A stretch of DNA of 64,000 nt, from NCBI RefSeq assembly GCF_013177735.1, contig NZ_WOEZ01000194.1, positions 1-64,000 on the forward strand. Direction: 5' to 3'. Each line of letters begins with the position of its first letter. The first letter of the stretch is position 1. The translations under genes were made by a program, and so were the position numbers. The notes below the pieces were generated by a model. That model saw only the letters and a program-made list of their open reading frames with translations. It searched no databases and was not told the DNA's origin. Below are positions 16,680 through 25,504 of this stretch, in pieces. Source of the stretch: Paraburkholderia elongata (GTDB lineage Bacteria > Pseudomonadota > Gammaproteobacteria > Burkholderiales > Burkholderiaceae).

Positions 16680-18506
16680 TTAGTCCACTGCGCCCTTACG
16701 GCTCGCGCTGCGGCGCTCGTGTTCCTTCAGGTAACGCTTGCGCAGACGGATGGATTGCGGCGTAACTTCGACCAGTTCGTCGTCGTCGATGAATTCGACC
16801 GCGTATTCCAGCGACATCTGAATCGGCGGCACGAGGCGCACCGCTTCGTCCGTACCCGACGAACGCACGTTGGTCAGCTGCTTACCCTTGATCGGGTTCA
16901 CGACCAGGTCGTTGTCGCGGCTGTGAATGCCGATGATCATGCCTTCGTAAAGCGGCTCGCCCGGCGACACGAACATACGGCCGCGATCCTGCAGCTTCCA
17001 CAGTGCGTACGCAACTGCCGCGCCGTCGTCCTGCGAAATCAGCACGCCGTTACGACGCTCGCCGACACCACCTTCCCTGACCGGCTGGTACGAGTCAAAC
17101 GTGTGGCTCATCAGCCCCGTACCGCGCGTCAGCGTCAAGAATTCGCCCTGAAAACCGATCAGCCCACGCGCCGAGATACGATACTCGAGACGCGTCCGGC
17201 CACGGCCGTCCGACGCCATGTCGAGCATTTCACCCTTGCGGCGACCCAACTCTTCCATCACGCCGCCCTGATGCGCATCTTCCATGTCGACCGTCAGGTT
17301 TTCGTACGGCTCGTGCTTGACGCCGTCGACCTCCGTCATCACGACGCGCGGACGCGACACAGCGAGCTCGTAACCTTCGCGACGCATGTTTTCCACCAGA
17401 ATCGTCAGATGCAGCTCGCCGCGACCTGCCACTTCGAAGGTGGTTTCGTCACCGGTTTCTTTCACGCGCAGCGCGACGTTGTGGTTCAGTTCCTTCATCA
17501 GGCGGTCGCGAATCTGACGGCTCGTGACGAACTTGCCTTCGCGGCCGGCCAGCGGCGACGAATTGACGAGGAAGTTCATCGTCAAGGTCGGTTCGTCGAC
17601 CGTGATCATCGGCAGCGCTTCCGGTTGCTCCGGCGCGCAGATGGTCACGCCAATACCGATTTCTTCAATACCGTTGATCAGCACGATGTCGCCGGCTTCA
17701 GCCGACTCCACCTGCACACGCTCAAGACCCTTGAACGACAGCACCTGGTTGATCTTGCGGTTCAAAATCGCGCCGTCCGGACCCGAACGCACGGCCACCG
17801 GCATACCCGGCTTGATACGGCCACGCGTGATACGGCCCACGCCGATACGGCCGACGTACGACGAGTAGTCGAGCGACGTGATCTGCAGTTGCAGCGGACC
17901 GTCCGGATCGGCCGGGCGGACCGGAACGTGTTCCAGCACGGCGTCGAACAGCGGACGCATGTCGCCTTCGCGCACGTCCGGCGTCAGGCCGGCGTAGCCG
18001 TTCAGACCCGATGCGTAGACGATCGGGAAGTCGAGTTGTTCGTCCGTTGCACCCAGCTTGTCGAACAGGTCGAAGGTCTGGTTGATCACCCAGTCGATCC
18101 GCGCGCCCGGCCGGTCAACCTTGTTGACCACCACGATCGGCTTGAGGCCGAGCGCCAGCGCCTTCTTGGTCACGAAGCGCGTTTGCGGCATCGGGCCTTC
18201 GACTGCATCGACCAGCAGCAGCACCGAGTCGACCATCGACAGCACGCGCTCCACTTCACCGCCGAAGTCGGCGTGGCCCGGGGTGTCGACGATGTTGATG
18301 TGCGTGCCTTCGTACTCGACCGCGCAGTTCTTCGAAAGAATCGTGATGCCACGTTCCTTTTCGATGTCGTTCGAGTCCATCACGCGCTCGACAACCTGCT
18401 GGTTGTCGCGGAACGTGGCCGTCTGGCGGAGGAGCTGGTCGACGAGCGTGGTCTTGCCGTGGTCGACGTGGGCAATGATGGCGATGTTGCGTAGGGCGCG
18501 AGTCAT
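16680..18506 (-). CDS. typA: Ribosome-associated GTPase TypA/BipA
   Basis: 608 residues starting at MTRALRNIAIIAHVDHGKTT. G1 is AHVDHGKT; DTPGHADFGGEV gives G3 and NKVDRP gives G4; EF-G-like domains II, III and V follow, and the C-terminus has the TypA-specific region with GTGLMSHTFDSY and the NVRSSGTDEA stretch. TypA binds 70S ribosomes and supports 50S assembly and stress or cold growth. The open frame extends to 18680, but the true start is set by homology and by the promoter at 18592, which lies inside that extension. Single-gene unit with its own promoter and terminator. Confidence 0.96.
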   Translation of the reverse strand: MTRALRNIAIIAHVDHGKTTLVDQLLRQTATFRDNQQVVERVMDSNDIEKERGITILSKNCAVEYEGTHINIVDTPGHADFGGEVERVLSMVDSVLLLVDAVEGPMPQTRFVTKKALALGLKPIVVVNKVDRPGARIDWVINQTFDLFDKLGATDEQLDFPIVYASGLNGYAGLTPDVREGDMRPLFDAVLEHVPVRPADPDGPLQLQITSLDYSSYVGRIGVGRITRGRIKPGMPVAVRSGPDGAILNRKINQVLSFKGLERVQVESAEAGDIVLINGIEEIGIGVTICAPEQPEALPMITVDEPTLTMNFLVNSSPLAGREGKFVTSRQIRDRLMKELNHNVALRVKETGDETTFEVAGRGELHLTILVENMRREGYELAVSRPRVVMTEVDGVKHEPYENLTVDMEDAHQGGVMEELGRRKGEMLDMASDGRGRTRLEYRISARGLIGFQGEFLTLTRGTGLMSHTFDSYQPVREGGVGERRNGVLISQDDGAAVAYALWKLQDRGRMFVSPGEPLYEGMIIGIHSRDNDLVVNPIKGKQLTNVRSSGTDEAVRLVPPIQMSLEYAVEFIDDDELVEVTPQSIRLRKRYLKEHERRSASRKGAVD

Positions 18507-18591
18507 AGGAACCTGGAGACAGTTGAGTGCGCCAGCAGCAGCATTGTGTACGAAGCCAACAAAGCCCAAAGCGCACTTTTGGGAACCCAAC

Positions 18592-18600
18592 ATTATAGCA
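18592..18600 (-). promoter_or_regulatory. Extended -10 promoter for typA
   Basis: On the minus strand the sequence TGCTATAAT contains a perfect -10 hexamer preceded by the TG of an extended -10. No good -35 is seen 16-18 bases upstream, as is usual for this promoter type. The start would fall near 18585, giving a leader of roughly 80 bases. Confidence 0.65.
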
Positions 18601-18759
18601 CGCCCAAATGAAGCTTTCTGGTATTCCCTGATGGACCCATCGTATTCCATGCAGCGGTGAGTAGGAAATGAACTCGCCATGCATCGGCAATACCCTACGC
18701 GAAACCGCGCGCATTCTGTCTTGAGCAGGAAAAGATCCTTGCCTAAGCTGTAATAACGC

Positions 18760-18789
18760 TTGCCGCGTCAATCAACCGTTGCCTATAAT
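18760..18789 (+). promoter_or_regulatory. Sigma-70 promoter for the marR-efflux operon
   Basis: TTGCCG (18760-18765) and a perfect TATAAT (18784-18789) are separated by 18 bases. Transcription would begin near 18796, about 29 bases before the marR ATG. An autoregulatory MarR operator is expected to overlap it, but I could not pick a convincing palindrome by eye. Confidence 0.7.
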
Positions 18790-18824
18790 CCTGCCTAGTC
18801 AACCATTGCATTCGCACGAGAATC

Positions 18825-19340
18825 ATGACGGATCCGTCTTCAACACCCGGCTCAGACCTCAGCCAGTACCAGCTAGGCGAAAGCGTCGGCTATCTGATCT
18901 CGCGAGTGAAATCGACCATGTCCAACCTGGTCACGCAACGCAGCATGGCCGAGTTGGGCATCACCAGCCAGCAGGGCAGCATCCTGTTCATGGTGGCGAG
19001 CGGCAAGTGCCTGCTGGCGGCCGAACTGGCGCGTGAATACGGCATAGATGCTAGCGCCGTGACACGTCTGGTCGACCGGTTGGAGAAACGCGGCCTGCTG
19101 ACAAGAGTGCGCAGCAACGAAGACCGGCGGGTCGTCCGGCTCGCGCTGACCCCGGAAGGCCAGGCGATCGCGGCAAAAATGCCCGCCATTTTCAACGGCG
19201 TGCTGGACAGTCTGCTGGGCGGCTTCACCCCTGAAGAGGTGGGCTTCCTGAAGAGCATGCTGCGCCGCGTACTTGTCAATTCCGGCGAACAAACGGGACT
19301 AACCCGTGATGCAGCAAGCAATTTTGACAGCAAATCGTAA
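18825..19340 (+). CDS. MarR-family transcriptional regulator
   Basis: 171 residues. Helices around a winged-helix core: GITSQQGSILFMVASGKCLLAAELAREYGIDASAVTRLVDRLEKRGLLTR is the recognition region (about 46-96), followed by the wing SNEDRRVVRLALTPEG. Two Cys-free ends suggest ligand rather than thiol sensing, though one Cys (SGKCLLA) lies near the domain start. It heads an operon with the NodT outer-membrane factor, emrA and emrB, the arrangement of EmrR-type local repressors that respond to phenolic or hydrophobic drugs. Repressor role is inferred from that arrangement. Confidence 0.9.
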   Translation: MTDPSSTPGSDLSQYQLGESVGYLISRVKSTMSNLVTQRSMAELGITSQQGSILFMVASGKCLLAAELAREYGIDASAVTRLVDRLEKRGLLTRVRSNEDRRVVRLALTPEGQAIAAKMPAIFNGVLDSLLGGFTPEEVGFLKSMLRRVLVNSGEQTGLTRDAASNFDSKS

Positions 19341-19389
19341 TAAATTGCTTGCAGTGTCCATCATTACATTCCACTCAAAGAGTCGAGCG

Positions 19390-20898
19390 ATGAAATCCCT
19401 TTCCCTGTCCGCGCCCGCGCTTTCGAGCCGGGCCGCTGTCGCCGCCGCGGTGACGGCGCTCGCCCTCACGGGGTGCGCGAACTACTTCGGCATGAAGAGC
19501 GACAAGCAGATCTCGTCGCCGGCTCAGTACGAGTCCACCCAGAGTCTGCCCGGCCAGGGCGGCCAATGGCCGTCGCTCGACTGGGCCAACCAGTTCGGCG
19601 ATCCGCAGCTCCCGAAGCTGATTGCGGAAGCGCTGGAAGGCAGCCCCTCGATCGCGCAGGCGCAGGCACGCCTCGCCAAGGCTTCGTCGTACATCGAAAG
19701 CTCGCGCTCGGCGCTGTACCCGAAGGTCAACGGCAGCTACTCCTGGAACCGCGAGCTGTTCTCGGCAAACGCGCTCTACCCGCCTCCGTTCGGCGGCACC
19801 TGGTATAGCGAGAACAACGTGCTGGCGAGCGCGTCGTGGGATCTGGACCTGTGGGGCAAGAACCGCCAGCGCCTCGGCCAGGCCGTGTCGCAGGAAAAGG
19901 CCGCAGAAGCCGACATGCAGCAGGCGCGCGTGACGCTTGCCTCCTCCGTGGCGAGCACCTATAACCAGCTCGCCCAGTTGTACGCATTCCGCGACATCGC
20001 CGCGCGCGAAATCGCCAACCGCCAGGACATCAGCCGCATCACCAACGGCCGAGTAACCGCCGGGCTCGACACCAACGTCGAACGTGAAACCGCGAACGGC
20101 AACATCGCGACCAGCCAGGCGAACCTGACCGATCTCGACGGCCAGATCACCGTGGTGCGCTATCAGTTGGGCGCGCTGCTCGGTAAGGGTCCGGATCGTG
20201 GCCTGCAGATCGCCAAACCGGTTCTGACCACCGGCGACACGGTAGCGCTGCCGAACAACTTGCCGGCCGACCTCGTGGCACGCCGCGCGGACATCGTCGC
20301 CGCACGCTGGCAGGTCGAAGCCGCGATGCACGACGTGAAGGAAGCAAAAGCTGAATTCTTCCCGGACGTCAACCTCGCCGCCGGCTTCGGTTTCGATGCG
20401 TTCGGCTGGGGCCGTTTCCTCACCTCGGCAAGCCGGCAGATCCAGTTCGGCCCGGCGATTCACCTGCCGATCTTCGACGCTGGCGCGCTGCGCTCGCAGT
20501 TGAAGGGCCGCTACGCCGACTTCGACCTCGATGTGGCGAACTACAACCAGACGCTGATCAATGCCCTTTCGGATGTCGCGACGCAAGTGTCGTCGATCCG
20601 TTCGATCGACCAGCAATCGGGCGACGCCCAGCGCGCGCTCGACGCGTCGACCAAGGCCTATCAGCTGGCGGTGATCCGCTACAAGGCCGGTTTGTCGCCG
20701 CAGTTGCAGGTGTTGACCGCCGACCAGAACCGCCTTAGCGCCGAACAGACGGTAACGAGCCTGAAGATGCGCCGCCGCGATCTGCAGATCGGCCTCATCA
20801 AGGCGCTCGGCGGCGGTTTCGACGCAACGCAGACCGGCCTCGTGGTGCCGACCGATGCCCCGGCATCGGTCACCGCCGCGACCGCCGCTGCAAACTGA
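19390..20898 (+). CDS. RND/EmrAB-type efflux outer-membrane lipoprotein, NodT family
   Basis: 502 residues. Signal peptide with lipobox (ALTGC, Cys about residue 22), then two OEP domains of the TolC/OprM type: SLDWANQFGDPQLPKLIAEAL, ASWDLDLWGKNRQRLGQA, the RRADIVAARWQVEAA signature and YKAGLSPQLQVLTADQNRL. It should form the trimeric outer-membrane channel for the EmrA/EmrB pump encoded next. I start it at 19390 after an AAGAG-like site; the frame upstream to 19306 overlaps marR and lacks a signal peptide. Confidence 0.92.
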   Translation: MKSLSLSAPALSSRAAVAAAVTALALTGCANYFGMKSDKQISSPAQYESTQSLPGQGGQWPSLDWANQFGDPQLPKLIAEALEGSPSIAQAQARLAKASSYIESSRSALYPKVNGSYSWNRELFSANALYPPPFGGTWYSENNVLASASWDLDLWGKNRQRLGQAVSQEKAAEADMQQARVTLASSVASTYNQLAQLYAFRDIAAREIANRQDISRITNGRVTAGLDTNVERETANGNIATSQANLTDLDGQITVVRYQLGALLGKGPDRGLQIAKPVLTTGDTVALPNNLPADLVARRADIVAARWQVEAAMHDVKEAKAEFFPDVNLAAGFGFDAFGWGRFLTSASRQIQFGPAIHLPIFDAGALRSQLKGRYADFDLDVANYNQTLINALSDVATQVSSIRSIDQQSGDAQRALDASTKAYQLAVIRYKAGLSPQLQVLTADQNRLSAEQTVTSLKMRRRDLQIGLIKALGGGFDATQTGLVVPTDAPASVTAATAAAN

Positions 20899-20974
20899 AG
20901 CCACATCGACGCGACCCACACTCGCACGAACATCCGAATAAATGACGACGCTTGAGAGAACCCGGAGCACATCA

Positions 20975-22204
20975 ATGAGCACCCCCCAGCAGCCCGCGGC
21001 CCCCACACAACCGGCGAACAACGGCAAACGCAAGCGCATGATGACGCTGCTCGTCATCGTGATCCTGATCGCCGCGGTCGCCTACGGCCTTTACTACTTC
21101 CTCGACGCACGCTTCCACGAAGACACCGACGACGCGTACGTGAACGGCAACGTCGTACAAATCACGCCGCAAGTCACCGGCACGGTTATCGCCGTGAACG
21201 CGGACGACACGCAAACCGTGAAGGCCGGCGACCCGCTCGTCGTACTCGATCCGGCCGACGCGCGCGTCGCGCTCGAACAAGCCGAAGCGAATCTCGCGCA
21301 GACGGTGCGCCAGGTGCGCGGCCTGTTCGCCGACGACAATCAATACCAGGCGCAAGTTGCCCAGCGTGAGTCCGATCTGTCGCGCGCGCAGGACGACCTG
21401 AAGCGCCGCATGACGGTCGCACAAACCGGCGCCGTGTCGCTGGAAGAAATCTCGCACGCCCGCGACGCCGTGAAGAGCGCGCAAGCCTCTGTCGACGCCG
21501 CCCAGCAACAACTGGCGTCGAACCGCGCGCTGACCGCCAATACCACGATCGCGAATCACCCGAACGTGCAGGCCGCCGCCGCGAAGGTCCGCGACGCGTA
21601 CCTAAACAACGCGCGTAACAACCTGCCGGCGCCGGTCACTGGCTACGTGGCGAAGCGCTCGGTGCAGGTCGGCCAGCGCGTCTCGCCGGGCACCCCGCTG
21701 ATGGCCATCGTGCCGCTGGGCGGCGTGTGGGTCGATGCGAACTTCAAGGAAGTGCAACTGAAGCACATGCGCATCGGCCAGCCGGTCGAGTTGACGGCCG
21801 ACGTGTACGGTTCGTCGGTGGTGTACCACGGCAAGGTGGTCGGCTTCTCGGCGGGCACGGGTTCGGCGTTCTCGCTGCTGCCCGCGCAGAACGCAACCGG
21901 CAACTGGATCAAGGTGGTGCAACGTCTGCCGGTACGGATTGCGCTCGACCCGCAGGAACTTGAAAAGCATCCGCTGCGCATCGGCCTGTCGATGCAAGCC
22001 GACGTGAGCATCAAGGACGGTAACGGCGGCCAGCTCGGCCAGGCGCCGAATACGGTTTATCAGACCAACGTGTTCGACAAGTACGGCGACGAAGCCAACG
22101 CTGAAATTGCTCGCATCATTTCGGAAAATGCTGGCCCGAACGGCGGCTCGCAGAAATCGACTCAAGCCGGCGGCGCTGTCAAGCCCGCAGCGAAGCTGAT
22201 GTAA
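20975..22204 (+). CDS. emrA: EmrA/HlyD-type membrane fusion protein
   Basis: 409 residues from an ATG with a GGAG site; an earlier ATG at 20942 lacks one. One N-terminal membrane helix (about 22-42), then the biotinyl-lipoyl-like half motif (NGNVVQITPQVTGTVIAVNADDTQTVKAGDPLVVLDPAD cut by a coiled-coil hairpin around residues 85-190), the second half-lipoyl (PAPVTGYVAKRSVQVGQRV) and a beta-barrel segment with VWVDANFKEVQL, diagnostic of EmrA. It bridges EmrB to the outer-membrane factor. The gap to the NodT gene is 76 bases and to emrB 32 bases. Confidence 0.94.
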   Translation: MSTPQQPAAPTQPANNGKRKRMMTLLVIVILIAAVAYGLYYFLDARFHEDTDDAYVNGNVVQITPQVTGTVIAVNADDTQTVKAGDPLVVLDPADARVALEQAEANLAQTVRQVRGLFADDNQYQAQVAQRESDLSRAQDDLKRRMTVAQTGAVSLEEISHARDAVKSAQASVDAAQQQLASNRALTANTTIANHPNVQAAAAKVRDAYLNNARNNLPAPVTGYVAKRSVQVGQRVSPGTPLMAIVPLGGVWVDANFKEVQLKHMRIGQPVELTADVYGSSVVYHGKVVGFSAGTGSAFSLLPAQNATGNWIKVVQRLPVRIALDPQELEKHPLRIGLSMQADVSIKDGNGGQLGQAPNTVYQTNVFDKYGDEANAEIARIISENAGPNGGSQKSTQAGGAVKPAAKLM

Positions 22205-22236
22205 GGGGCGCGACGGTTCATAGAAGGCTTTTTTTA

Positions 22237-23799
22237 ATGGCTCAGGCTCAGGCGCAAGTCCCTCATCCGCCGCTCGAGAGCGCGCAACTGGTGATCGGCA
22301 CCATCGCGGTGTCGCTCGCCGTGTTCATGAACGTGCTCGACACGTCGATTGCGAACGTGTCGATCCCGTCCATTTCGGGCGACCTCGGTGTGTCGTCCGA
22401 CCAGGGCACATGGGTGATCACGTCGTTCGCGGTGGCGAATGCCATCTCCGTGCCGCTGACCGGCTGGCTCACCGACCGTATCGGCCAGGTGCGCCTGTTC
22501 ATGGCGTCGATCATCCTGTTCGTGATCTCGTCGTGGATGTGCGGCCTCGCGCCCACCCTGCCGTTCCTGCTTGCCTCGCGCGTGCTGCAAGGCGCCGTGG
22601 CCGGCCCGATGATTCCGCTGTCGCAAACGCTGCTGCTTGCCAGCTATCCACGCGCCAAGGCGCCGATGGCTCTCTCGATGTGGGCGATGACCACGCTGAT
22701 CGCGCCGGTGGCCGGGCCGATTCTCGGCGGCTGGATCTCGGACAACATCTCGTGGCCGTGGATTTTCTACGTCAACATCCCGGTCGGTGCGATCGCGGCC
22801 GTAGCAACGTGGACGATCTTCCGCAACCGCGATTCGGTCATCAAAAAGGCACCGATCGACGGCGTCGGTCTCGGCCTGCTGATCCTCTGGGTCGGCTCGT
22901 TGCAGGTGATGCTCGACAAGGGCAAGGACCTCGACTGGTTCTCGTCGACGACCATTGTCGTGCTGGCGCTGGTCGCGGTGATTTCGCTCGCGTTCTTCAT
23001 TGTGTGGGAATTGACGGCCGAGCATCCGGTGGTCGATCTGTCGCTCTTCAGCCGGCGCAATTTCACGAGCGGCACGATTGCGTTGTCGATCGGCTACGGG
23101 CTCTACTTCGGCAACCTCGTGTTGTTGCCGTTGTGGCTGCAAACCGATATCGGCTACACCGCCACCGAAGCGGGCCTCGTGATGGCGCCGGTCGGCCTGT
23201 TCGCCGTGCTGCTGTCGCCGATCACCGGCAAGGTGTTGCCGCGTACCGATCCGCGCTATATCGCGACCTTGTCGTTCCTCGTGTTCGCGCTGTGTTTCTG
23301 GATGCGCTCGCGCTATACGACCGGCGTCGATACTTATTCGCTGCTGCTACCCACGTTGATTCAGGGAATCGGCATGGCCGGGTTCTTCATCCCGCTGGTG
23401 TCGATCACGCTGTCGGGTCTGCCGGGCAACCGGATTCCTGCAGCGTCGGGCTTGTCGAATTTCGTGCGGATCATGTGCGGCGGTATTGGCACGTCGATTT
23501 TCCAGACCGCGTGGGATCACCGCACCATCATGCATCATGCGCAACTGGCCGAACAGGCGAGCGCGTACAACCCGGTGTTCGATCGGTCGATCCGACAGAT
23601 GGGTGCGGCTGGCTTCAGTCAGCCGCAGGCGTATGGTCTGTTCAATACGATGGCTACGCAGCAGGCCGCGCAGTTGGGCGTGAATGATCTGTTCTTTGTA
23701 TCGGCGGGAATCTTTGTCGCGCTGATCGCGCTGATCTGGATGGCAAAGCCGGAACGCGCCGGTGGTGATGCCGGTGCGGCGGCTGCGGCGGCGCATTGA
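22237..23799 (+). CDS. emrB: EmrB-type multidrug efflux MFS transporter (DHA2, 14 TM)
   Basis: 520 residues with about 14 hydrophobic segments. Motifs of the DHA2 family are visible: motif D1-like LDTSIANVSIPSISGDLG in the first helix, motif A GWLTDRIGQVRLF after helix 2, and motif C APVAGPILGGWISD in helix 5. It uses proton-motive force to export hydrophobic compounds, delivering them to EmrA and the NodT channel. Substrate cannot be read from the sequence. Last gene of the operon; a strong terminator follows at 23838. Confidence 0.94.
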   Translation: MAQAQAQVPHPPLESAQLVIGTIAVSLAVFMNVLDTSIANVSIPSISGDLGVSSDQGTWVITSFAVANAISVPLTGWLTDRIGQVRLFMASIILFVISSWMCGLAPTLPFLLASRVLQGAVAGPMIPLSQTLLLASYPRAKAPMALSMWAMTTLIAPVAGPILGGWISDNISWPWIFYVNIPVGAIAAVATWTIFRNRDSVIKKAPIDGVGLGLLILWVGSLQVMLDKGKDLDWFSSTTIVVLALVAVISLAFFIVWELTAEHPVVDLSLFSRRNFTSGTIALSIGYGLYFGNLVLLPLWLQTDIGYTATEAGLVMAPVGLFAVLLSPITGKVLPRTDPRYIATLSFLVFALCFWMRSRYTTGVDTYSLLLPTLIQGIGMAGFFIPLVSITLSGLPGNRIPAASGLSNFVRIMCGGIGTSIFQTAWDHRTIMHHAQLAEQASAYNPVFDRSIRQMGAAGFSQPQAYGLFNTMATQQAAQLGVNDLFFVSAGIFVALIALIWMAKPERAGGDAGAAAAAAH

Positions 23800-23837
23800 G
23801 GTTTTAGCTTCAGTCCGCGACGCTGGCTGTATGCAGG

Positions 23838-23877
23838 AAAAAAGGCGGGACCGCTGCTGAGCGGTCCCGCCTTTTTT
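23838..23877. terminator. Bidirectional rho-independent terminator between emrB and truB
   Basis: A long perfect stem (AAAAGGCGGGACCGCT and its complement) with a four-base loop, A run on one side and T run on the other, set between convergent genes. Confidence 0.93.
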
Positions 23878-23900
23878 GTTGTTGCTGCTGATATTTCGGC

Positions 23901-24836
23901 CTAGCTTGCTGCGGTAACGACTAGTCGCTCAGGCGCCAATACGCCCTCGCCTTGCTTCGCGACACCTAGCAGACGCCCTTGTGCCGCATACACGCGTACA
24001 CGAGGCGCATTCACAGCATCGCCGGTGATGGTCAACTCGGAGAGCTTCAGACGTTGACCGTGCAGGAAGCGCCGGGTCGCGTCTTCGTCCAGTGTGACGA
24101 GCGGGAACGTGGACAGCAATGCATCGACCGGTTGCAGCCACGTATCACGCTCGCTCTCCGTCGCATCGGACAACGCGTCGAGCGTCACCGAATTCTCCAG
24201 TGTAAGCGCACCAACGCCCGTACGCCGCAGCGCGACCAGATGCGCACCACAACCGAGCGCTTCGCCGATATCCTCGGCGAGCGTGCGCACATATGTGCCT
24301 TTGCTGCACGTCACGCGAAACGTCACGTCGGGCAACGCACAGGCCAGCATGTCGAGCGCGTGAATCGTCACTTGGCGCCCTTCCCGCTCGACCGTTTGAC
24401 CAGCGCGTGCATATTCGTATAACGGCTTGCCGTCGCGCTTGAGCGCCGAATACATCGGCGGGACCTGGACGATGTCGCCGAGAAATTTCCGCATCGCCGC
24501 CTGGACCGCAGCCTGATCGCACCTCACGCTCCGCGTGTCGATCGGCTCGCCTTCGGCGTCGCCGGTGGTCGTGCGGATACCGAGGCGCATGGTTGCCTCA
24601 TAGGTCTTGTCGGCTTCAAGCAGATCTTGCGAAAACTTGGTCGCCTCACCGAAACACAGCGGCAAGAGACCCGTGGCGAGTGGATCGAGCGTGCCGGTGT
24701 GGCCCGCCTTTTTAGCCAGATAGAGACGCTTCGCGCGAATCAGCGCGTCGTTGCTCGACAGGCCGAGCGGCTTGTCGAGCAGCAGCACGCCGTCGAGCGC
24801 GCGACGCGGCACGCGGGGGCGTTGAGGTGCGGTCAT
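23901..24836 (-). CDS. truB: tRNA pseudouridine(55) synthase
   Basis: 311 residues. The catalytic motif GHTGTLDPLATGLLP carries the nucleophile Asp51; the KPLGLSSNDALIRAKR opening, the conserved PPMYSALKRDGKPLYEYAR and the CSKGTYVRTLAEDIGEALG segment are all present, followed by a C-terminal PUA-like part with GVLAPERLV. It makes pseudouridine 55 in the T loop of elongator tRNAs. It follows rbfA by 92 bases, in the conserved order nusA-infB-rbfA-truB. Confidence 0.96.
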   Translation of the reverse strand: MTAPQRPRVPRRALDGVLLLDKPLGLSSNDALIRAKRLYLAKKAGHTGTLDPLATGLLPLCFGEATKFSQDLLEADKTYEATMRLGIRTTTGDAEGEPIDTRSVRCDQAAVQAAMRKFLGDIVQVPPMYSALKRDGKPLYEYARAGQTVEREGRQVTIHALDMLACALPDVTFRVTCSKGTYVRTLAEDIGEALGCGAHLVALRRTGVGALTLENSVTLDALSDATESERDTWLQPVDALLSTFPLVTLDEDATRRFLHGQRLKLSELTITGDAVNAPRVRVYAAQGRLLGVAKQGEGVLAPERLVVTAAS

Positions 24837-24928
24837 GTCAGAAAGACAGGGTCTTCGAAGTGGTCGGAAACAGCACTAGATGAACTGCAACTGAGGCATT
24901 GCAGCCAGGCACACGGATAACGGCGCGC

Positions 24929-25294
24929 TCAGTCTTCTTTCGCGCGATTGGCGTTCGCCTCGTCGATCAGACGGGACATTTCGACGGCCCGTTCGATCGT
25001 CTGGTCATAGTGGAAATGCAGCGTCGGCACGGTATGGATGTGCAGGCGCTTGAACAGCTGATTGTGCAGATGGCCGGCCGCGTGCTGGAGCGCTTCGAGC
25101 GTCTGTTGCGGATCGCCGGTCAGCGTCGTGAAGTAAACCTTCGCGTGCGCGTAGTCGGGCGTCAGCTCGACGCTTTGAATCGTGACGAGGCCAATGCGCG
25201 GATCCTTGACCTCGCGCAGCAGCTCGGACAGATCGCGCTGGATCTGATCGGCGATCTGCACGTTGCGATTGGGAGAAGAACGTTTTTTAGGCAT
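24929..25294 (-). CDS. rbfA: 30S ribosome-binding factor A
   Basis: 121 residues from MPKKRSSPNRN; a longer frame to 25324 is not needed. Typical RbfA features: VQIADQIQRDLSELLREVKDPRIG, an alpha-kink region with DYAHAKVYFTTL and the LHFHYDQTIERAVEMSRLID end. It is a KH-type cold-shock protein that acts in late maturation of the 30S subunit and 5' end processing of 16S rRNA. It is 210 bases downstream of infB, with a terminator-like hairpin in between. Confidence 0.94.
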   Translation of the reverse strand: MPKKRSSPNRNVQIADQIQRDLSELLREVKDPRIGLVTIQSVELTPDYAHAKVYFTTLTGDPQQTLEALQHAAGHLHNQLFKRLHIHTVPTLHFHYDQTIERAVEMSRLIDEANANRAKED

Positions 25295-25442
25295 GGTGTG
25301 TGTGATCCGTTCTGACGGATGCAAAAAAGTTGTTCGCGCGAGCCGTGGGGGTTGCGGCCTCTATGGCAATGAGCGGCAATGAGCGCCTTGATAGCGACTG
25401 CAAACCACCGCGGGGCGCACTACGCGACAAATGCGCCGGCCC

Positions 25443-25486
25443 AAAAACAACGGGCGAAGCGGGCGCTTAAGCCCGCTCCGCCCGTT
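25443..25486 (-). terminator. Strong hairpin with T run between infB and rbfA
   Basis: Sixteen-position stem with one mismatch (arms AACGGGCG-A-AGCGGGC) and a six-base loop; on the minus strand it is followed by GTTTTTGG. It lies 19 bases after the infB stop and 149 bases before rbfA. It looks like an intrinsic terminator inside the otherwise conserved operon and may act as an attenuator. Confidence 0.75.
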
Positions 25487-25504
25487 GAGCCAATGCCGCG
25501 TGAA

